From: Roridomyces roridus
Lineage: Eukaryota; Basidiomycota; Agaricomycetes; Agaricales; Mycenaceae
Length of the DNA stretch: 64,000 nt
Assembly: GCA_029378245.1 (NCBI GenBank)
Contig: JARKIF010000058.1
Location: 181,552 to 245,551 of the forward strand
Direction of reading: 5' to 3'
Below, piece after piece: positions 56,714-64,000 of the stretch. The translations under genes were made by a program, and so were the position numbers. How positions within the stretch are numbered: the stretch's first letter is position 1; each line of letters opens with the position of its first letter. Under the pieces are notes generated by a model. That model searched no databases, was not told the DNA's origin, and was given only the letters and a program-made list of their open reading frames with translations.

Positions 56714-58995
56714 TTACTGAGATGTGTCAACGGACTGCGTCGGATGTACCCGCCCTACTTCCTCGTTTGTCACAGTCTCCTTGCTTGTCCGAACCAGATC
56801 GCTCAGCATCTCGAACGGGTGGACCTCCTTGGGAAGTGAAAAAACCTCGGAACGTCGACTGATTCGAATAAGGGCGTAAATGGCTGGAAGGTGGGAATCC
56901 GTGTCACTGCCTCTTCAGACGCTCAGTCAGTACGTTCGGACGCTAAGCGGAGTCTCGACTCACTCCAAAAGCGAGAGAACTTTTTCACAGAGCCCTGCAT
57001 CGAGAATACTTGACGCCGGGAACTCACACCGTGCGAGGTTCTCGATTATCATGCAGCCTAACTGGCGAACTTGAGGGATCGGTAATTCAAGGAGCGCGGA
57101 GAGGTGCCTCCCCAGATGGGGGCAGGTGACCAAAGCCGCTGCGCCCGCTGGACACCGAGAAAGTTGAGCCATCGTTTGAGCTACTGTCTTCACAATGTCG
57201 TTGTTCGTGTCGCTATCAAGAATTTGAATGCTGCAAACCTTCTGAGAAGACAAGACTGAACTCACCTGATGAGGCCCAGCGGCAGTCCATCCAAGGGCAG
57301 TGCATTCAGAACAGCGTTGATGATAGGCTCATGCTCTGAGCAAATCTGCGGAATGCAGACACTGTGCGTGGAGTCGTGCTTTACCAAATTCCACATCAGT
57401 TTGCAGATAGGAGATCGCATTTCCTCGCGCTGTGAACCGAGCAAAGGCGGGACATTTTCGAGAACGGTTGTCGCCATAAGAGTGGACTCCCCAGAGTGAG
57501 ACTGTTGCGTCCTCCGATTCAAGGCATACACTGCCTTTATGACGATATCTTCGCTATCGTCCCTGTTTGAAGAAAGGAAGGGGGAAACGTAAATTAGCGT
57601 AAATATTCGGACGCCATGTTGACTTGCTTCAAAAAGTTACACAGCATTTGGAGGATTGACTGTGAGGAGGTATTGTATACAGCTAAATTTCCCACCAGCT
57701 GGCAAGTGCGATATCGAATGTGGTGAACCTTTGAGTAGACTAATACGGGTAGATGCTCCAATATGTTTGCCCGGAGGATGGCAGCTAGATCTGCCCGATG
57801 TTCGGAAACTTGGGCCAGCGCAAGGACTGTTTTTTTAACCACAGCACCGTCCGTGTTCCTGGAGTGCAGTGTCAACGTTATCGCAAGAGAGTACATCGCT
57901 GTGAACTTGCTGTATGTCGACCAGCAAATCTTTCATTGGGATTTCTGCCAGAACAGCTGACAGAGACGATGGGTCTCTTGGTGCCAGAGGTTTGCAGAGA
58001 TCCCTCAGATAATTGGCGGGTGTATCTAATGTGAAAATGGATGCTGCAAGTTGTCGACGCTGAGTTGCTTGATGCAGAGCGGAGGCGGCGTGTTCCCTGA
58101 CACCTTCGTCTTCGTCCCTGAATGTATTGTGGGTAGTTTTTAAGTCAGGTTGACAGAATTGAGAGCGGGCCACTCACCATAATAGCAAGTTCAACAGCTT
58201 GGATACCGGAAATATTTGAAGAATGAGTTCCGTCGCAAACTCGAATTTGGTGAAGTGAGCTATAGACTGACACGTCCACCCTCTGATGGATGGGCTGCGT
58301 GCCTGAAGCAAAGTGACCAAGGGTGAGTCTCTCTGGGGAGACAACACATAGCTAGATAAGGCAGCCACAATTTCTTGCACGAGATCTTCGGAGTCAGGAA
58401 ACCCTAGATCGCTGAGAAGGTCTGAGTGGGTACACGAATGGAATGTGGATCAAAACATGCCTCGAAATGAACACCATACGCATTTTTCGGCGGGAGAGAG
58501 TCCATTTTAAATTTGGCATCAATACCAATGATAACCCGCAAGTATAGGCCAGCAGACTGTCGAGGAGCCACATCATTTTCCCCCGAAGATTCTCATCAGC
58601 CCATAGATGTGGAACCTGGTCCAACAAGGGAGAATACATTATCTGTTTTGCATCATCCGGGCTCCAACGAGCTCGTTCATTGAGATGCTGGAGGACCATT
58701 ATTTGCGTCCGAAGGGATACATATTTGCATCTACCCGCGATTCAACGAACTCGTCGGGTCGGATGGGCATGAGGCTCACAACAGGTAGGACAAGAGGTCC
58801 TCCATCACAGGTTGGGAGAGCCTTGCTGCACGATTCCACTCGATGAGTTGAACAGCCTGTCGGTGGTACATGAATCTCATCAAGGGCTTGGACGCCGCAT
58901 GAAGGTTGATCGTCGGGCCCGACTTGAGCAAGGGGTTACTGTCAGACCACCAGCTATAGATGCTGAGGCGGGAGACCTGACGCTCGAGGTGGCAT
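56714..58995 (-). CDS. ARM/HEAT-repeat family protein, copy 9, start damaged
   Basis: Its sisters start ATGCCACCTCTCGAGCG, but here the same place (ATG 58993-58995) lacks two bases, so that ATG reads into a stop. The conserved frame (HLERQVSRLSIYSWW) stays open upstream to an ATG at 59097-59099, which would add about 35 residues. The rest is complete: GPTINLHAASKPLMRFMYHRQAV, CKYVSLRTQIMVLQHLNE, DLGFPDSEDLVQEIVAAL, DEDEGVREHAASALHQAT, NTDGAVVKKTVLALAQVS, DDSEDIVIKAVYALNRRT, IQILDSDTNNDIVKTVAQ and a last exon DTDSHLPAIYALIRIS with TAA at 56714-56716. Three introns must be GC-AG (donors 58460, 57910, 57628). Either it uses the upstream start or the copy is newly inactive. About 600 residues. 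Confidence 0.7.
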
Positions 58996-59527
58996 AGAAT
59001 GTGGTGAGAGGGGACTGGGCAGGGGACGCACAGCCGGCAGGAGCCTTCTTCTACTTCTGGAATATGCACAGCTCTCCGCAAGCTGTCCGACAGCCTCATG
59101 AGAAGAAGCCTTGCCGGCCTGACCCGAACCCCGACTTTTTGCCCGCCGATCTGATCTGATAAGCTTTACTCCTCATGCTCGGAAATGCAGCGGCCAGCAT
59201 TACAGTAAGTACTAATTGCTTGCTCAAATAGTGGTCACTGCGCTGTGGCTCCGGCGTCTGCCTTCCTGTTGTCCACCTCTAAGAAGTAGGTGTTTGTTCA
59301 ACGGGACGGTGTTTATGTAAGTACGTATCCGTCCGTCTCGTTAAGCGCCCAGAAAGCCTAGTCCGAAGGGCAGGGTCGAGCGTAGTTATCGGTTGCAACT
59401 GACCGTGGCATATGTAAGTGACCGACCGCAGAGTCACCGCGTTGGTGGAAGAAAAGCCGGATCGATCATTAGTCGCTGGCTGATTGAATTCTTGAAACCC
59501 CATGCATTTCCCAAATCTGGCCGACGA

Positions 59528-61620
59528 CTACTGGGATGGATGGACAGAGGAAGCGACATCAGCTCTTGCAAGGATATTCCTCTGGATGGCCGCAGTTTGA
59601 TTCCGTGTCCAAGAATCTTTCAGACCCCGCAAAACCCCAAGGGCACGAAGTTCCACCGGAACGCCCTTGTAGGACCGGCTAATCCGACCGAGGGTGTAGA
59701 TCGCTCTCATACATTCCGAGGTTTTCCATTATGGTGCAGGCGGACTGACGGAATTCGGGGTTCTTTGATGAAAGGAGCGCGGAGAGGTATCGACGCAAGT
59801 CACGAGAAGCGACAAGAGCCTCTGCGCCGGCTGGGCACCAGGAAAATCGAGCAATGGTTTGAGCTAGTGGCCTCACGATTGTGTCGTCCGTAGCTCTATC
59901 GAGAACTTGATTACTGCCAATTTTACCGCGAAGGAAAAAAAAAAATGAACTGACGTGATAGGCTCCTCCACCTCGTCAGCCAATGCACTCAGAACTGCAT
60001 TGATGACGGGTTGCGAGCCGACCTTCCCACGGAGGTCCCGCTGTTCACATTCATGCTTTACCAAATTCCAGATCAACTTGCAGATGGGATATCCGAGCTC
60101 CGCCCGTTGTATACGGAGCAGCCGGGGAAGTTTGCCAAGAAAATTTGTGACTACAAGAGTCGCGACCCCGTCCTGCTGAAGGTGTTCGGATATTCGATTG
60201 AGGACATACACTGCTCTTATGACAATGTCTTCATTGCTGTCCCTGGTTGTTCATGAAACCAACATTAGTGGCAGTGAGGACGTAGGGAAGGAATGACTCG
60301 CCTCAAGAGCTCGCACAGCATTCTTTGAACTAGATTTTCTACCAGTTCGCATGTCCGAGATCTGATGTCCAATGATTTGAAAGAGAGCAACGCTGGAGCA
60401 CTTTGCAGTACGCCTGATTCGACGATGGCAGCTGGGCCTTGGGTCTCTTGGCAAATTTGAACTAACTTGAGGACCGTTTGTCCGATGAGTGCCTTGTCCA
60501 TGTGCCTGAAACGATTCAAATTTCCACTATACTATTGGGGGGGGGAACATATAGAACTCACTCCACGTCGGCAAACCAGGTCCCCATCGGTATCTCTTCC
60601 AGGAGCATTGATATCGAGTGGTGGCCTTCGAGTCTTGCCAGACCCTCGCATAGTTTTCTTCACAGAATTGTAGAGCATAGCTGCTTCGACGATGGATGCT
60701 GCAACTTCCCAACGCTCGAGCCCGAGTGCCAGAGCGTACACGGCCTGGTCAACAATACTCTTCGTCCCTGCTCATATAGAATTCGAAGTCAGGGGGACGG
60801 TAGCACACGCGAGAAGAAGACACTCGCCGTAGTAATTTAACCAGCTCAGCCGCCGGGAATATCCAATTTTCCGGAGCACCGGGATCGTCCTGGAAGAAAT
60901 AGATGATAACATTACATACCCACCATCTCATTATGCCGATTGTTGGATGAAAGGAGTGTCACCAAGGGGTGTTGGCCGGGACCATCTTCTTGTGAGAGCC
61001 TGGCTTGGATGGACAACGCTGACGTGACTTGCAGAGACAGGTCTTCGGAGATGGGACTGAAACAGGTGAGTAGACGGAACCGAGTCTGGACTGCTGCTTG
61101 AACGCACTCTCCATGAAGGACTTGAGGGTGCTCATGGGCGTCGATGGCCCGGGTATCCCGCAACTATGAGCTAAGAGACTTTGGACCAACGAAACCGTTG
61201 GTATTCGGAGATCCTCCTCGGCCAGTAGCTCGGGAACTTGACCAGGAGGGGAGAATGCTGCATGTCTCGTGCGCCGTTCGAGTCCCAAAGTGCTCGATGG
61301 CACAGATGCTCGAGGACCATCGTTTGCGTGCGACGAGCTACATATTTGCATCTACACACATTAGAGAACTGATCGGTTATGTAGGAGGAACCAGAGACTC
61401 ACAACAGATAGGAGGAGAAATCCTCCAAGACAGATGGGGAAAGACGTATTGAGCGATTCGACTCGATGAGCGTAAGCGCCTGCCGGTGGTACATGAGTCT
61501 CATCAACGGTTTCGCGGCCACATGAAGGTTGATCGTCGGGCCCGAGTGCACCAAGGGATTACTGTCAGACCACCAGCTGTAGATGCTGGGGCGGGTGTCC
61601 TGACGCTCGAGAGGTGGCAT
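59528..61620 (-). pseudogene. ARM-repeat family copy 10, decayed twin of copy 4
   Basis: Exon 1 is intact (MPPLERQDTRPSIYSWW from 61620), as is the start of the CKYVARRTQTMVLEHL exon. Relative to copy 4 there is a one-base loss near 61240 (after QHSPLL), a one-base gain near 60930 (at NRHMRWW), a two-base loss near 60760 (after DEEY), a one-base gain near 60655 and a large deletion near 59705 that joins the repeat ending IMENLGMYE directly to the last exon (IYTLGRISRSYKGV). It cannot encode the full protein. Flanking and intron sequence is still very similar to copy 4, so the duplication is fairly recent. Confidence 0.88.
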
Positions 61621-62246
61621 GGTGTGGAGTGAGATTGGGAGTGCGCAGCAGATGCACAGCACTCTACAGCTCGCAGTGACAGGATCATGATACATTTTCC
61701 GGTTTTCGAAATGGACAGATCGACAAGTAGGCGTTGCCTTAACAAGTAGGCCGTGGCAATCGAACGGAATAGAAGAGGCCAGTGAGCGCCGGAGGCGATA
61801 AGTTGACATTGCCATGAAGAAAGGAGGTGCAGCCGTGCCAGACGAGAAATCGGTGCGGATGGGAACTATTCCAGTGGGCGGGATGATGAAAGAGCACAAA
61901 GTCAATCCAAGGGGGAGTTGTCGGGCACACGTTGGGCACACGTCGTGGTCGGAAAGAGAGATTCATTGATGGGCTGATTCTAGTGATGCTGTGCAACAGC
62001 AATCCGGCACGGCAGCCGATCTCCCACGGTGCCCAAAAGTGGGATTCAAAACGTTCAATGTTTCGATCTCGGCCAGTCAATCCATACACATTGTTTACAC
62101 ACACGAGACCGGCTCGACCAACATGGCATTATATCATAAAGCAAAATAGATCCCAAACTCCTCCGTACCCGCAACATTCTTCCTGATAATGGATATCTGC
62201 TCCTCCAATTCTCCGGCTGGTTGCTCCACCTTCTGAAGAACTGCAA
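61621..62246. other. Intergenic
   Basis: This lies between the start of copy 10 and the stop of copy 11. Nothing is recognised beyond weak similarity of the first bases to the copy 4 leader. Confidence 0.5.
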
Positions 62247-64000
62247 TCACATCCGTTGGGCCCAGAGCCAGGACTCCATCTGGCCAAGTACTGATCTGCG
62301 CGAGAGCGGACGATGCGTGGGCTCTGGTTGTTTCATCCGGCTCGCTAATCGTAAAGTAGGGCTGTGGGACTTGTGTGGATTAATCTGAGACTCCTGTAAA
62401 TCAGAACGAGTTGAGTGCAGAATTCTAGAGCCAGATGAACGGTAGATTCCCGGGAAAGCCAACGTCTCCAGCAGGCTACACGATGCTCGGCGCACTGGAG
62501 CCGCTGAAGATCCAAGGAGCTCTGGAATATACGTGTTCCAAGCGCAGTCCGCGGCTAGCACGGATGCACCTTCGGACGACCGAGCAAGTCGTGATAGTGC
62601 ATAAACTGCTTCCTCGACAAGTTCTTGATCGTTTTGCCTGTTTATATATGTATCAGTAAATTTCAGGATCTGGGAAAGCGGAGGTCGTGTTCGGCGCACC
62701 TGAATAAAAATAAAAAACGGGAGATTGGAACTGCTCGGAGAATTGCCGCCACCGAGTTCTGTACACCGCCAAGTCACCGACAAGAATACAAGCTTGGAGA
62801 AAGACGCGCTCGTTCTTCGACTCGAGTAGATTCTGTATATTCGAAGGGAAGGCTGCTCGGCCGGATGGGAAGGCTGCCAGGCGAACAAGTGCGTTAATTG
62901 CTGTGGCGAGGATATCATCATCCGCTTCACTGATTTACATAAAGTGTTGAGTGCCATGTTGAAGATATATGATTGAAACTCACGACAGGAGGAGCGATGA
63001 GAGTTTCTGGATCGCATTCAACGCCAAGAGAGCGTACACGAAGGCTTGGTGGTTGGCCAAATTGCGAATAAGTGTGCAAACTTGACTTCGAACCTGCACA
63101 TCGACAGAGTCCAGCAAGTCCAAGGCTTTTGACAGCACGTTGGCGCCGACAACAACGGCGGCGGCTTCAGGATCAGGGTCAAAGTTGGCAAGGCTGGCGA
63201 GCGCGTGCGTAGCTTCAGAGACCACACGTTGATCTATGTGACTGTCGGAACATTAGTCCGCAGGCTCGCACAAGCGCGCAAGACTTACTGCATGAGTTCA
63301 AACAGTCTTTCAACTTGAATTCCAGAGGGCTCATACATCGCCACAGTTGCAACTAATCTGCACGTCTCGTATTGGACATCGGCATACCGGGAGTTCAACA
63401 GTTCTGGTACGATCGGCAGCACCATTGCGCTGGCAAGTGCCGCCGCATTCCGGGAAACAGAGTGATGGACAAATCGTTTGGTTAGCGCCCGAATGGCGGC
63501 CGTCTGCACTGGAGCCGGCGAATATTTATCTCTAGTGAAACGGTCAATAAGTTGAACAACGACGGGACGATACTCGCTGTTGCAGGAGGCTACACAACCG
63601 TTCCACTGATATCCCCATCGTAAGAATCTCCCAGGCGGAAGGTTCATATTTCGTTAGATTCTCCGCTAGAAGATGGATACAAGAGCGGATATCTGGCTCA
63701 GGCGCGTAAAGTGTCTGGCGAATATCTGGCAGGACATTCGCGGCGAAAATGGCGTCCGCTCCCTCTGGATGAGCCGCAACTCGCGCTAGAGTTTGTGCGC
63801 CTCTGTAAACGAGCTCGACGTTCCCATTCTGATCCCTGCCTTGGAATTTAGCAAAGTTTCGTCGTGACTTCAAGGACGCACCGCAACAGACCCGCCAATT
63901 TCTCCACAAGAATGACGGATGCAGCCACGGGCTCGGACACCCAGGAGGCCCATGAACGTGTGCCTCCGTTATCCGGCAGCTTCGACTTGTCTGACTGGAC
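62247..64000 (-). CDS. ARM/HEAT-repeat family protein, copy 11, partial
   Basis: The gene runs off the right edge, so the N-terminal module is not seen. Visible exons, read from the edge, contain SWASWVSEPVAASVILVEKL, DQNGNVELVYRGAQTLAR, DKYSPAPVQTAAIRALTK, HIDQRVVSEATHALASLA, EADDDILATAINALVRLA and NDQELVEEAVYALSRLAR. Each is an ARM repeat with the typical ending before a phase-2 intron. The intron after CSLLQ (donor 63577) must be GC-AG. The region 62640-62760 is hard to splice with confidence. The last frame ends at 62247 after a divergent tail (SWLWAQRM). It is the most diverged copy in the window. Confidence 0.7.

Noticed and set aside
1..64000. CRISPR arrays, bacterial operons, ribosome binding sites, rRNA genes
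   Set aside because: The sequence is eukaryotic. I saw no regularly spaced repeat array and no rRNA-like sequence.

Overview
The window looks like nuclear DNA of an agaric mushroom (Basidiomycota, Agaricales). The short (about 45-60 nt) spliceosomal introns, STE3-type pheromone receptors, CaaX pheromone precursors, a mushroom-type F-box gene and a chromodomain-type Ty3 integrase all fit this. The commonest gene here resembles armadillo (ARM)-repeat genes I remember from Mycena, so a Mycena-like fungus is my best guess. That placement is from memory and was not checked.

Two systems interleave. The first is a B mating-type (pheromone/receptor) locus in two sub-loci. Sub-locus 1 (26.8-30.1 kb) holds two pheromone precursor genes on the minus strand and an STE3-like receptor on the plus strand. 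Sub-locus 2 (48.8-56.4 kb) holds two divergent pheromone genes, one of them frameshifted, and a second STE3-like receptor. The receptors share intron positions, with second and third exons of identical length. Motifs of the type bound by HMG-box factors (ACAATGG or its complement) lie beside these genes.

The second system is an array of at least eleven copies and two fragments of one ARM/HEAT-repeat gene family, running from 1.9 kb to the right edge and enclosing the mating-type genes. Each copy has an N-terminal module (SWWSDSNPL, GPTINIHAxAKPLM, MYHRQAL), then a CKYV exon, then ARM repeats carried one or two per exon and joined by phase-2 introns. Copies 2, 4-8 and 11 look largely open. Copies 1, 3 and 10 are decayed or truncated, and copy 9 has a damaged start. 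At least ten introns in the family are GC-AG rather than GT-AG.

The 18 kb between the sub-loci is rich in mobile DNA: an F-box gene split by a 1.27 kb TIR element that could be spliced as an intron, a captured ARM promoter and first exon joined to a Ty3 integrase fragment, a 257-bp-arm foldback element, a MULE transposase gene whose first intron is almost wholly a MITE, and an AT-rich MITE region.

Layout: 0-5.9 kb decayed ARM copy 1; 5.9-8.4 ARM copy 2; 8.5-14.9 TIR elements and relic copy 3; 14.9-20.6 ARM copies 4 and 5; 20.6-23.5 non-coding with one arm of an inverted duplication; 23.5-25.4 ARM copy 6; 26.8-30.1 mating sub-locus 1; 30.1-32.3 second arm; 32.3-46.3 F-box, Ty3, foldback, MULE and MITEs; 46.3-48.0 ARM copy 7; 48.8-56.4 mating sub-locus 2 with ARM copy 8 inside it; 56.7-64.0 ARM copies 9, 10 and 11. 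All splice sites and lengths were worked out by eye.
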